Positions 1 to 6,773 of a stretch of 26,103 nt of DNA are shown in pieces; the stretch's first letter is position 1, and each line of letters starts with the position of its first letter. The position numbers and the translations under genes were made by a program. Source of the DNA: an uncultured Collinsella sp. (GTDB lineage Bacteria; Actinomycetota; Coriobacteriia; Coriobacteriales; Coriobacteriaceae); assembly GCA_934650975.1 (NCBI GenBank), contig CAKUFW010000024.1, positions 1 to 26,103 on the forward strand. Direction: 5' to 3'. A model generated the notes under the pieces. The model was not told the origin of the DNA and did no database searches. It saw only the letters and a program-made list of their open reading frames with translations.

Positions 1-90
1 TCTTCATATTGTTCGGAGCTTCCCGGCGTCATCCGGTGTTAGTCTTTCAGAGTCCATTGGATTCACGTCCGCCGCAAGGGAGGCACAAAG

Positions 91-984
91 GTGCACGACA
101 TCTGGAACCCCTGGCATGGCTGCACGCGCGTCAGCGAGGGATGCGACAACTGCTACGTGTATTACATGGACGGACAACGCGGTATCGACCCCTCCGTGGT
201 TAGAAAAAGCAAGTCGGGCTTTACCTATCCCCTCCAACGCCGCCGGGACGGCAGCTACAAAGTTCGCGCCGGCGAGCTTATCCGCATCTGCATGACAAGC
301 GATTTCCTATTGCCCGAAGCCGATCCCTGGCGACCAGAGGTATGGGATATCATCCGCCAGAGACCCGACGTAAAGTTCTTCATTCTGACCAAACGTCCCG
401 AGCGCTTTAATGAGTGTCTTCCCAGCGACTGGGGCGATGGCTGGCAAAACGTCATGCTCAACGTAACCTGCGAAAACCAGCGCAGGGCAAATGAGCGGAT
501 TCCCCTCCTGCTCGCCACGCCGGCCGCACACCGCGGCATCATGTGTGCGCCGTTTATCGGAAGCGTGTCGGTCGAGAAAGCCGCCCCCGGCAGTCTAGGA
601 AAGCCCGATGGGATTGAGCAGGTTATCGCGGGCGGAGAAAACTACGCGGGAGCACGCCCCTGCCATTACGAATGGGTACGTCAGCTGCATGCCGAATGCG
701 TGGCGGTAGATGCAACGTTTGCTTTCATCGAAACCGGAAGCACCTTCGTTAAGGACGGGCGAACATATCACCTTCGCGGCAAAAACCTGCAAAGCGAGCA
801 GGCATGGAAATCAGACCTCCAGCACCGCGGCCGCCAAATCGAATGGGACCTAAGGGGCCCGCTCGGCCTGGAAATCCCCAGCTCGGAGCTTTGGGATCCA
901 CCGTATTTTGAGTGGTGTGAAACCTGCGGAAGCAAGTTCATCTGCAACGGCTGCGTCCGCTGCGGATTATGCGGCCGTTGTTAA
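91..984 (+). CDS. DUF5131 (phage Gp37/Gp68-like) family protein with Cys-rich tail
   Basis: 297 aa from a GTG start. AAGGGAGG at 76-83 fixes this start, and no better start lies upstream. The N-terminus carries WNPWHGC followed by SEGCDNCY, giving Cys11, Cys18 and Cys21 (C-x6-C-x2-C). This is the hallmark of the DUF5131/Gp37-Gp68 family, whose fold is thought to resemble radical-SAM and photoproduct-lyase-like enzymes. FFILTKRPERF (about residues 90-100) and the GGENYAGARPC region fit the same family. The last 22 residues hold seven cysteines (276, 279, 285, 288, 291, 294, 297), probably a zinc ribbon or a second metal site. Family members occur in phages and in bacterial chromosomes and their reaction is not settled, so I give no substrate. 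No phage genes are seen nearby. The next gene is on the same strand after about 160 bp, apparently with its own promoter. Confidence 0.82.
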   Translation: MHDIWNPWHGCTRVSEGCDNCYVYYMDGQRGIDPSVVRKSKSGFTYPLQRRRDGSYKVRAGELIRICMTSDFLLPEADPWRPEVWDIIRQRPDVKFFILTKRPERFNECLPSDWGDGWQNVMLNVTCENQRRANERIPLLLATPAAHRGIMCAPFIGSVSVEKAAPGSLGKPDGIEQVIAGGENYAGARPCHYEWVRQLHAECVAVDATFAFIETGSTFVKDGRTYHLRGKNLQSEQAWKSDLQHRGRQIEWDLRGPLGLEIPSSELWDPPYFEWCETCGSKFICNGCVRCGLCGRC

Positions 985-1029
985 ATGGCGGTTGCAAAAT
1001 TGTTTTATTAAAAATCATTCCTAATAGGC

Positions 1030-1057
1030 TTCACATTTGGTTGCATTTATGGATAAT
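1030..1057 (+). promoter_or_regulatory. Candidate promoter of the rubrerythrin gene
   Basis: TTCACA at 1030-1035 (five of six bases match the -35 consensus), 16 bp spacer, GATAAT at 1052-1057 (five of six match the -10). Transcription would start near 1064, leaving a leader of about 80 nt. That leader contains a small inverted repeat (GTCCGG at 1077-1082 and CCGGAC at 1100-1105). Read by eye only. Confidence 0.5.
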
Positions 1058-1141
1058 AGAACCCGTCAAGACGCACGTCCGGAGAGGGCCCTTACGGGAC
1101 CGGACGAGCGCGCCATCGCCATCGATCGAAAGGATCGAATC

Positions 1142-1702
1142 ATGAAGTTTGTTTGCCCCGTTTGTGGTTATGTGGAAGAGTTCGACGGCGACCAGCTGCC
1201 CGAGGACTTCAAGTGCCCCCAGTGCGGCGTTCCCGGTTCTCGTTTCCTGAAGCAGGAGGAGGGTCAGCTCGAGTGGGCTGCCGAGCACGTCGTGGGCGTC
1301 GCCAAGATGGAGGGTGTCTCCGAGGACATCGTTGCCGACCTGCGCGCCAACTTCGAGGGCGAGTGCTCTGAGGTCGGTATGTACCTGGCCATGGCTCGCG
1401 TCGCTCATCGCGAGGGCTATCCCGAGATCGGCCTGTACTGGGAGAAGGCTGCTCACGAGGAGGCCGAGCACGCCGCCAAGTTTGCTGAGCTCCTGGGCGA
1501 GGTCGTGACCGACTCCACCAAGAAGAACCTCGAGATGCGCGTTGAGGCCGAGAACGGCGCCACCGCCGGCAAGACCGATCTCGCCAAGCGCGCCAAGGCC
1601 GCTGGTCTCGATGCCATCCACGACACCGTGCACGAGATGGCTCGCGACGAGGCTCGCCACGGCAAGGCTTTCGCCGGCCTGCTCAAGCGCTACTTTGGCT
1701 AA
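1142..1702 (+). CDS. rbr: Rubrerythrin with N-terminal rubredoxin domain (reverse rubrerythrin / NADH peroxidase type)
   Basis: 186 aa. The ATG follows GAAAGGA (1128-1134) by 7 bp. The frame stays open upstream to a TTG at 1037, but that start has no ribosome binding site. Residues 1-35 are a rubredoxin iron site (Cys5, Cys8, Cys25, Cys28, in CPVCG and CPQCG). The rest is a ferritin-like four-helix bundle with di-iron ligands visible in FEGECSE (72-78), EEAEH (106-110) and DEARH (169-173). In classical rubrerythrin the rubredoxin is C-terminal, so this is the reversed order, which is known to reduce hydrogen peroxide (and sometimes oxygen) in anaerobes with electrons from NADH via redox partners. 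The role here would be cytoplasmic peroxide defence. Codon use is strongly biased (GCC, AAG, GAG, GGC), which suggests high expression. It stands alone between its own promoter and terminator. Confidence 0.95.
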   Translation: MKFVCPVCGYVEEFDGDQLPEDFKCPQCGVPGSRFLKQEEGQLEWAAEHVVGVAKMEGVSEDIVADLRANFEGECSEVGMYLAMARVAHREGYPEIGLYWEKAAHEEAEHAAKFAELLGEVVTDSTKKNLEMRVEAENGATAGKTDLAKRAKAAGLDAIHDTVHEMARDEARHGKAFAGLLKRYFG

Positions 1703-1735
1703 GCAAACCGCCCGAGAGATAATCTTTAGCTCGAT

Positions 1736-1766
1736 AAAGCCCGGACCGCATGGTTTGGGCTTTTTT
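1736..1766 (+). terminator. Intrinsic terminator after rubrerythrin
   Basis: AAAGCCCGGACC (1736-1747) pairs with GGTTTGGGCTTT (1752-1763) around a GCAT loop, with two G-T pairs, and is followed by a run of T to 1766. It lies 34 bp past the stop codon. Confidence 0.9.
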
Positions 1767-1832
1767 ATGTCTCGAGGACTCGTTAACGCCCTGAAATAGA
1801 GCTATCTTCGGCATCGGTTTCTCGTCAAAACA

Positions 1833-1954
1833 AAGTGAGTAGGCTTTTTGGAACTTGCCGAGCAGACCATCCATATTGCTTTATAAAGTCGCAGGTAAAT
1901 GACTTGTTGCAAATACAGCCTGGTCGCCATCAAGCCAAAAGTCTACTCACTTAG
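1833..1954. repeat. 122-bp dispersed repeat, copy 1 (terminal inverted repeats)
   Basis: The ends are AAGTGAGTAGGCTTTT (1833-1848) and AAAAGTCTACTCACTT (1937-1952), inverted repeats of each other with one mismatch. The whole stretch aligns with 3254-3374 at roughly three-quarters identity by eye, including shared GAACTTGCCG, GCAGGT, CTTGTT and GGTCGCC blocks. On the minus strand its right edge supplies the last codons and the TAG stop of the 1943-3070 gene. It could be a MITE-like or REP-like element or a structured 3' untranslated region. It encodes no obvious protein. Confidence 0.8.
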
Positions 1955-3070
1955 TTCCGCAGCCGTCCACAATCGAGCTGTTTTGTGTCCAACGGGCATC
2001 TTTCCGTCGATGACTCCCAATTTTGTCCAGTCGACAAATAGTTCAGACCTGAGTAATGCCTCAGCCCTTTGCTCATCCGAGCTTTTATCACGATATTCAG
2101 TATCGAGCATCCTGCATACGGCCTTAACGATCGCGCGGAATCTATCCTCATCGGATATCTGTCTGTGTGTCAGGAGAAGCACATCGTAACCCATAGCCTG
2201 AAGGGCCGTCATACGGTCTGCGTCACGCAAGCCATCCCCTGCGCGCCCGTGCGAGGCCTTTCCCTGACATTCAATGGCCACCTGTCGCCCCCCGTCCGGC
2301 GAAGACAGAAGCTGGTCGATATATACGCGGGACTTTCCCACAATCGCTCGAGCACTTGTGCTTAGCATCACTTCAACATTAAGCTCTATGCCGCAAAAAC
2401 CTTCGCCTCCCAGGGACCGCGGCAGTGCAAGCAACAAATACGCCTCGACCTCAAAAGGCGATGCGGCACCCAATGGAACGAGTTGCGACACCGCCCTAAA
2501 TCTATTGCCGTAACGTATCCCGCAAACATCTGAACAAAAACGGTGAAGGTCTCCGCCTAAAACCAAAGCGTCTCGACGCCATAAATTTGAGGCGGTGCCG
2601 TCCTCGGGCGGGCAGCGCACCCAACCGAACGTTGTCGAAATGGCGCCCGAATCAATTGCGCGCGAAAGCTCCGCCTCGAGTGCCGCCGGCAGAGCACATA
2701 CCGCAAACAAGCCACACATCTCCGCCAATACCAAAAGAAGCTGAAGATCCGTCAGATGCCGCGACATGATAAATGCCGTCAGTAGAGGAGACGTGACCAA
2801 AAACCCATGCTCCGTTTCCAGCACGGATTCCCTGGGGAGCTCACCAAGAAACAGCCGCTGCCTAATGCTGGCAGGGCAAGTCCGTTTGTTTCTCGTCCGA
2901 ACCAATGTATACAACGGAAAACCGAGCGCGACCGCAGCCGTCGGGTTGCGGGCGAGATCATATCGCTGCCGGTCTTCTTCCGGTCGTGGAAGCGGCGGAC
3001 ACAAAGCGCGGACTTGAGGAGGCAAACGCCAGTACCTAAAAGCCGATATGTCACAAAGTAGATCCTTCAT
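1943..3070 (-). CDS. Hypothetical protein: AbiEi-like N-terminus, probable PD-(D/E)XK (DUF559-like) nuclease fold C-terminus
   Basis: 375 aa from ATG at 3070; a GTG two codons upstream (3076) is equally possible. Neither start has a clear ribosome binding site, so the start is uncertain. The N-terminal half (LLCDISAFRYWR, then SPLLTAFIMSRHLTDLQLLL and a LAEMCG segment) resembles the AbiEi-like/uncharacterised proteins common in Actinobacteria. The C-terminal part has VYIDQLL, about 13 residues later VAIECQG, then RDADRMTALQAMGYDVLLLT. That order (Asp about 252, Glu about 267, Gln about 269, Asp/Arg about 283-286) matches DUF559/Vsr-like PD-(D/E)XK folds. The function is unknown. A defence or toxin-related role is inference only, and no partner gene is adjacent. 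Codon use is more mixed than in neighbouring housekeeping genes, suggesting an accessory gene. Its stop codon lies inside a dispersed repeat. Confidence 0.7.
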   Translation of the reverse strand: MKDLLCDISAFRYWRLPPQVRALCPPLPRPEEDRQRYDLARNPTAAVALGFPLYTLVRTRNKRTCPASIRQRLFLGELPRESVLETEHGFLVTSPLLTAFIMSRHLTDLQLLLVLAEMCGLFAVCALPAALEAELSRAIDSGAISTTFGWVRCPPEDGTASNLWRRDALVLGGDLHRFCSDVCGIRYGNRFRAVSQLVPLGAASPFEVEAYLLLALPRSLGGEGFCGIELNVEVMLSTSARAIVGKSRVYIDQLLSSPDGGRQVAIECQGKASHGRAGDGLRDADRMTALQAMGYDVLLLTHRQISDEDRFRAIVKAVCRMLDTEYRDKSSDEQRAEALLRSELFVDWTKLGVIDGKMPVGHKTARLWTAAELSE

Positions 3071-3153
3071 AGGCACAGGAAAACACGGATTTCAACCCAG
3101 TCGGTCTCGCATTGGCGCGAACGCAACAAAAATGGCACCGAACGGACTGCTAA

Positions 3154-3230
3154 GTTTTCAACAGCCCTCCCCAACTGGCCAAAAGCTTGCCGTGAGCTGG
3201 ACGAAGCCCTGTTGAAAACCCCATTTTTTT
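3154..3230 (+). repeat. Long inverted repeat followed by a T7 tract
   Basis: GTTTTCAACAG (3154-3164) and CTGTTGAAAAC (3209-3219) are perfect 11-bp inverted arms separated by 44 bp. CCCCA-type sequence and seven T residues (3224-3230) follow on the plus strand. It looks like a plus-strand terminator, but no plus-strand gene ends here. It lies just upstream of the nuclease-fold gene and beside repeat copy 2. Confidence 0.5.
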
Positions 3231-3253
3231 CTCATGCGGAAGCTTTGCGCGGC

Positions 3254-3374
3254 AAGTGAGTAGACTTTTTCGAACTTGCCGCGCAGGCCAGTCATCCTGC
3301 TTCTCAAAACCACAGGTAGATAGCTTGTTTCAAAACGACCCGGTCGCCAAAGTGCCAAAAGTCTACTCACTTAG
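3254..3374. repeat. 121-bp dispersed repeat, copy 2 (terminal inverted repeats)
   Basis: The ends are AAGTGAGTAGACTTTT (3254-3269) and AAAAGTCTACTCACTT (3357-3372), a perfect 16-bp terminal inverted repeat. The internal sequence is homologous to 1833-1954. On the minus strand its edge provides the final CTA AGT GAG TAG of pdxR, exactly as copy 1 does for the gene next to it. Confidence 0.8.
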
Positions 3375-4802
3375 ATTGCAGAGCTCCCCCGTTAGCTGCA
3401 ATCCCAAGGTATTAAGCACTTCCGGACTCAGGTCGTCATACTGGACAAGAATTTGGCTTGAGTTTTCAGGGACAGATGCGCCATCGGCACACCAATAACA
3501 GTCACTGATATCGATAAACGGAATACCCGAGCGCGTGAGAGCCCGCGCAAAAGAGCTTCCGCCCGTTCCGCGCTCCGCAACCACAGTGCAGTAAAGACCC
3601 GCATCTGCATGCTCGATCGAGACCTCCCCTGCTGGAAACGCTTTCCGCACAAGCGACGCCAGACCATCACGCGCCTCACGAGCACGAACGCGCACGCGGT
3701 TCACATGTCGCTCGTAATCACCCGATTCCAGCAAACGCGCCAAGGCGACCTGATCAACAGAACTTACCGACGAGGCGTAAAAACCAAGGTTGCGCCTAAA
3801 CCGCTCCATCAGCTCATCGGGCAACACCATGTACGCTAAACGCAACGCCGATGACAGGCTCTTCGAAAACGTGTTGGTGTAGATAACCGACTGAGCGGCA
3901 TCGATCGACGCGAGCGCGGGAATCGGCTTGCCAGCAAGGCGAAACTCACAATCAAAGTCATCTTCGATGAGATACCGACCTGGTCGCTCGGCGGCCCAAC
4001 TCAGCAGCGCATAGCGACGCGCAATGCTCGTCACAAGGCCGGTCGGATACTGATGGGACGGCATCAGGTGAAGGACATCGGTCCCGCTTTTCTGTAGAGT
4101 GCCCAAGTCCACGCCCTCATCATCCAACGGGATATGTCGAACTTTGCAGCCCATAGCCTGATAGATGCGCGTCAGGCGCAAATAGCCCGGGTCCTCAACG
4201 GCATACACCTTGTCCGCGCCAAGCAACTGAACCAACATGGTATCGAGCAACTGAGCACCCGCACCGATAACAATGTTATTAGAATCGACATTCATGCCCC
4301 TTGTCCCACGCAGGTGGTGAGCGATTGCGCATCGTAGCCGAGCGGTGCCCTGCGCTGGTGCAGGCGAAAAGATCTCACGCTCGTCTTCGGATGTCAGCGT
4401 CGCCCGCAGTGCGCTTTGCCAGAGGCGCGCCGCCTCCAAAGCAGAAGGAGAAAGCGCATCGAATCGCTCGACCTGTCCGTTGACATCATGCGCGCTGGGG
4501 CCCACAGAGGCGGCATCTCGGTCGATGCCCTCTGCAGCCGAAGCCAAAACCGGTGCATCCGGAAGCTCGCAAGCGTAGTAGCCACGACGTGGCATTGAGC
4601 AAATATAGCCCTCAGCGAGTAACTGGCTATATGCATTCTCGATGGTAATAACACTGATTCCCAGATGACTGGCAAAGGCGCGCTTAGACGGCAGATGCTC
4701 CCCCGCCGCAATGCGTCCAGCAACGATATCATCTCGAATTTGCTGGTAAACATACTCATAGAGCGACGCTTCGCCGCGTTGTTCCAAATTGTAGTCGAGC
4801 AT
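3363..4802 (-). CDS. pdxR: MocR/GntR-type PLP-dependent regulator of vitamin B6 synthesis
   Basis: 479 aa. ATG at 4802 follows AGGTGA with a 7-bp spacer; a TTG 11 codons upstream lacks such a site. Residues about 10-75 are a GntR winged helix-turn-helix (VYQQIRDDIVAGRI, HLPSKRAFASHLGIS). The rest is a class I aminotransferase-like sensor domain with PSHQYPTG, EDDFDCEFR and FSKSLSSALRLAY; Lys314 in FSKS is the expected PLP-binding lysine. MocR proteins of this kind sense PLP and activate pdxST while repressing themselves. The divergent position beside pdxS makes PdxR the natural call. The protein ends in LSE, and those codons and the TAG belong to the dispersed repeat at 3254-3374. Confidence 0.92.
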   Translation of the reverse strand: MLDYNLEQRGEASLYEYVYQQIRDDIVAGRIAAGEHLPSKRAFASHLGISVITIENAYSQLLAEGYICSMPRRGYYACELPDAPVLASAAEGIDRDAASVGPSAHDVNGQVERFDALSPSALEAARLWQSALRATLTSEDEREIFSPAPAQGTARLRCAIAHHLRGTRGMNVDSNNIVIGAGAQLLDTMLVQLLGADKVYAVEDPGYLRLTRIYQAMGCKVRHIPLDDEGVDLGTLQKSGTDVLHLMPSHQYPTGLVTSIARRYALLSWAAERPGRYLIEDDFDCEFRLAGKPIPALASIDAAQSVIYTNTFSKSLSSALRLAYMVLPDELMERFRRNLGFYASSVSSVDQVALARLLESGDYERHVNRVRVRAREARDGLASLVRKAFPAGEVSIEHADAGLYCTVVAERGTGGSSFARALTRSGIPFIDISDCYWCADGASVPENSSQILVQYDDLSPEVLNTLGLQLTGELCNLSE

Positions 4803-4813
4803 GAGTTTGTCAC

Positions 4814-4855
4814 CTGACCTTATCGAGTCATTCAATCTGGTATTAGTCTGACCTT
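4814..4855. promoter_or_regulatory. Candidate PdxR operator: two direct repeats in the pdxR-pdxST intergenic region
   Basis: CTGACCTT occurs at 4814-4821 and again at 4848-4855, a 34-bp period (about three helical turns). Published MocR/PdxR sites are often direct repeats in the divergent promoter region, so this is a reasonable operator candidate. A weak pdxS promoter may follow directly (TTGTTA at 4854-4859, 17 bp, TATTTC at 4877-4882). Confidence 0.45.
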
Positions 4856-4947
4856 GTTATTATCTCGAAAACTGAGTATTTCGCCATACCCAGCTCCCCG
4901 ATAGGATGTTCCGTCAAGCAATGCACATGCCAACCAAGGGAGCAACC

Positions 4948-5838
4948 ATGGCAGAACAGACCAGCAAGGCCGATCGCGTCAAACTCAACCGCGAACTCGC
5001 GCAGATGCTCAAGGGCGGCGTCATCATGGACGTCACCACGCCCGAGCAGGCACGCATCGCCGAGGAGGCAGGCGCCTGCGCTGTCATGGCTCTCGAGCGC
5101 ATCCCGGCCGACATCCGCGCCACCGGCGGCGTGTCGCGCATGAGTGACCCCAAGATGATCAAGGGCATTCAGGAGGCCGTCTCCATCCCCGTTATGGCCA
5201 AATGCCGCATCGGCCACATCGTCGAGGCGCAGATCCTGCAGGCCATCGAAATCGACTACATCGATGAGTCCGAGGTTCTCTCCCCCGCCGATGACGTCTA
5301 TCACATCGACAAGACCCAGTTTGACGTCCCGTTTGTCTGCGGTGCCCGCGACCTGGGCGAGGCGCTGCGCCGTGTTGCCGAGGGCGCCACGATGATTCGC
5401 ACCAAGGGTGAACCGGGTACGGGCGACGTTGTCCAAGCCGTGCGTCACATGCGCAAAATCCAAAAGCAGATCCGCGACGTTGTTGCCCTGCGCGATGATG
5501 AGCTCTTTGAGGTAGCCAAGCAACTGCAGGTTCCGGTCGAGCTGGTGCGCGAGGTCCATGCCACGGGCAAGCTTCCCGTCGTGAACTTTGCCGCCGGCGG
5601 CGTGGCGACCCCCGCCGACGCCGCGCTGATGATGCAGCTGGGTGCCGAGGGCGTCTTTGTCGGCTCGGGTATCTTTAAGAGCGGCGACCCCGCCAAGCGC
5701 GCCACCGCCATCGTCAAGGCCGTGGCAAACTTCACCGACGCCAAGCTCATTGCCGAGCTTTCGGAGGACCTGGGCGAGGCCATGGTCGGCATCAACGCCG
5801 ACGAGATCGAGATCATCATGGAGGAGCGCGGACGCTAG
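4948..5838 (+). CDS. pdxS: Pyridoxal 5'-phosphate synthase, synthase subunit PdxS
   Basis: 296 aa. ATG at 4948 has AAGGGAG (4936-4942) 5 bp upstream. A start at 4906 is open but unsupported. PdxS is a TIM barrel that makes PLP from ribose 5-phosphate, glyceraldehyde 3-phosphate and ammonia, working as a dodecamer with PdxT. Family residues are all visible: Asp28 in GGVIMDV, Lys85 in VMAKCRIGH (first covalent lysine), Lys153 in RTKGEPGTG (second lysine), the phosphate loop [11 protein letters not shown] and GSGIFKS. Length is normal. It is the first gene of a two-gene operon; pdxT follows after 20 bp. Divergent pdxR probably activates it. Confidence 0.98.
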   Translation: MAEQTSKADRVKLNRELAQMLKGGVIMDVTTPEQARIAEEAGACAVMALERIPADIRATGGVSRMSDPKMIKGIQEAVSIPVMAKCRIGHIVEAQILQAIEIDYIDESEVLSPADDVYHIDKTQFDVPFVCGARDLGEALRRVAEGATMIRTKGEPGTGDVVQAVRHMRKIQKQIRDVVALRDDELFEVAKQLQVPVELVREVHATGKLPVVNFAAGGVATPADAALMMQLGAEGVFVGSGIFKSGDPAKRATAIVKAVANFTDAKLIAELSEDLGEAMVGINADEIEIIMEERGR

Positions 5839-5858
5839 TCCAGCGGAAAGGATCGCAC

Positions 5859-6446
5859 ATGAGCGATTACGCAGACCAGACGGTCGCCGTGCTGGCGGTC
5901 CAAGGTGCTTTTGTCGAGCACGAGGCGAGACTGTCCGAACTGGGCGCACGTTGTATTGAGCTGAGGCAAGCGGCTGATTTGCAGCAGAACTTTGACCGTC
6001 TGGTACTTCCCGGCGGCGAGTCTACCGTTCAAGGGAAGCTGCTTGATGAGTTGGGCATGCTCGACGAGCTTCGCACCCGCATTGTTGAAGGCATGCCCGT
6101 CTTGGGCACCTGCGCCGGCCTGATTCTGTTGGCGCGCGATCTTGCCGCCCACGATGATAAGGGGACGCCGCGTTTGGCAACCATGGATGTACTCGTTGAG
6201 CGCAATGCCTACGGCCGGCAGCTCGGCAGCTTTCGCACCAAGGGCCAGGTGGCCGGCATCGACGGTGAGGTACCGTTGACGTTTATCCGCGCACCCCGCA
6301 TCGTCGAGGTCCACGGCGACGCCAGGGCCTTGGCCGAAGTCGACGGGCGTATCGTTGCCGCCCGCCAAGGCAACCAGCTCGGCGTCACCTTCCACCCCGA
6401 ACTCGACGAAGACACCCTCCTCCACGAACTGTTCCTACAAATGTAG
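5859..6446 (+). CDS. pdxT: Pyridoxal 5'-phosphate synthase, glutaminase subunit PdxT
   Basis: 195 aa. ATG at 5859 follows GGAAAGGA (5845-5852). It is a class I glutamine amidotransferase that releases ammonia from glutamine and channels it to PdxS. Visible motifs: LAVQGAFVEH near the N-terminus, LPGGESTV (50-57) forming the oxyanion region, nucleophile Cys85 in LGTCAGL, and the His179/Glu181 pair in TFHPELDED. All catalytic residues are present and the length is typical. It starts 20 bp after pdxS, so the two are co-transcribed. The stop codon lies inside a small CCTACA-AA-TGTAGG hairpin (6434-6447), with no T tract. Confidence 0.98.
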   Translation: MSDYADQTVAVLAVQGAFVEHEARLSELGARCIELRQAADLQQNFDRLVLPGGESTVQGKLLDELGMLDELRTRIVEGMPVLGTCAGLILLARDLAAHDDKGTPRLATMDVLVERNAYGRQLGSFRTKGQVAGIDGEVPLTFIRAPRIVEVHGDARALAEVDGRIVAARQGNQLGVTFHPELDEDTLLHELFLQM

Positions 6447-6485
6447 GCAGATAAAACGAGCGTGGATTTTCGGACACTTACAAAT

Positions 6486-6551
6486 TGAGAGTGGATAATC
6501 TCCCACCTTGAGCTTGAATGCAGGCTCAAACCGGGAGATTATCCACTCTCA
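6486..6551. repeat. 66-bp two-tier perfect inverted repeat
   Basis: TGAGAGTGGATAATCTCCC (6486-6504) pairs perfectly with GGGAGATTATCCACTCTCA (6533-6551). Inside it TTGAGC (6508-6513) pairs with GCTCAA (6524-6529). There is no T tract after the stem on either strand, so it is not a standard terminator. It resembles REP/MITE-type palindromic elements or a structured RNA. Confidence 0.75.
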
Positions 6552-6557
6552 TGCTAT

Positions 6558-6588
6558 GTAGTCGTTTGAGAACGTCCCCAATGACTAC
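6558..6588. repeat. 31-bp imperfect palindrome adjoining the larger hairpin
   Basis: GTAGTCGTT (6558-6566) pairs with AATGACTAC (6580-6588), including one G-T pair. The loop contains GAGAACGTCCCC. It begins 6 bp after the 66-bp hairpin, so the two may be one composite repeat element. Confidence 0.55.
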
Positions 6589-6659
6589 CTTGGATCATGG
6601 CAATGCCGATGTTTTGGCACTGACAGCGAGCGCCCACCAGAGCGAACAAATTGGCATGA

Positions 6660-6700
6660 AAAGAGGACGGCATAGACCTTCTGGTCATGCCGTCCTCTTT
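6660..6700 (-). terminator. Intrinsic terminator, probably for the RGG-tail gene
   Basis: AAAGAGGACGGCAT (6660-6673) pairs with ATGCCGTCCTCTTT (6687-6700), and GACC/GGTC (6675-6678, 6683-6686) extends the stem past one bulged base. Reading the minus strand, four T residues follow the stem. It could also stop plus-strand transcripts from pdxST. Confidence 0.7.
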
Positions 6701-6742
6701 GAATGACAAGTTGTCGCTCTAGTGGGCGCGCAGCGTCAATTA

Positions 6743-6769
6743 GTTACGCGGTTCGTAGAACCGCGTAAC
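6743..6769. repeat. Perfect 12-bp hairpin just after the stop of the RGG-tail gene
   Basis: GTTACGCGGTTC (6743-6754), loop GTA, GAACCGCGTAAC (6758-6769). It lies 4 bp beyond the minus-strand stop codon at 6774-6776. There is no T run, so it may protect the 3' end of the mRNA rather than terminate it. Confidence 0.65.
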
Positions 6770-6773
6770 CCAA

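Larger units (their letters stand above)
6447..6773. other. 327-bp intergenic tract containing four separate hairpins and no gene
   Basis: Between pdxT (plus) and the RGG-tail gene (minus, convergent). It holds an extended 19-bp hairpin (6486-6551), a second dyad (6558-6588), a terminator-like stem (6660-6700) and a perfect 12-bp hairpin (6743-6769). No open frame here has a convincing ribosome binding site or codon bias. Confidence 0.7.

Noticed and set aside
1037..1141. N-terminal extension of the rubrerythrin from a TTG
   Set aside because: The extension has no ribosome binding site, and the rubredoxin domain starts correctly at 1142.
4843..5949. 368-aa minus-strand frame opposite pdxS
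   Set aside because: pdxS has complete catalytic motifs and a strong ribosome binding site; the opposite frame is a shadow.
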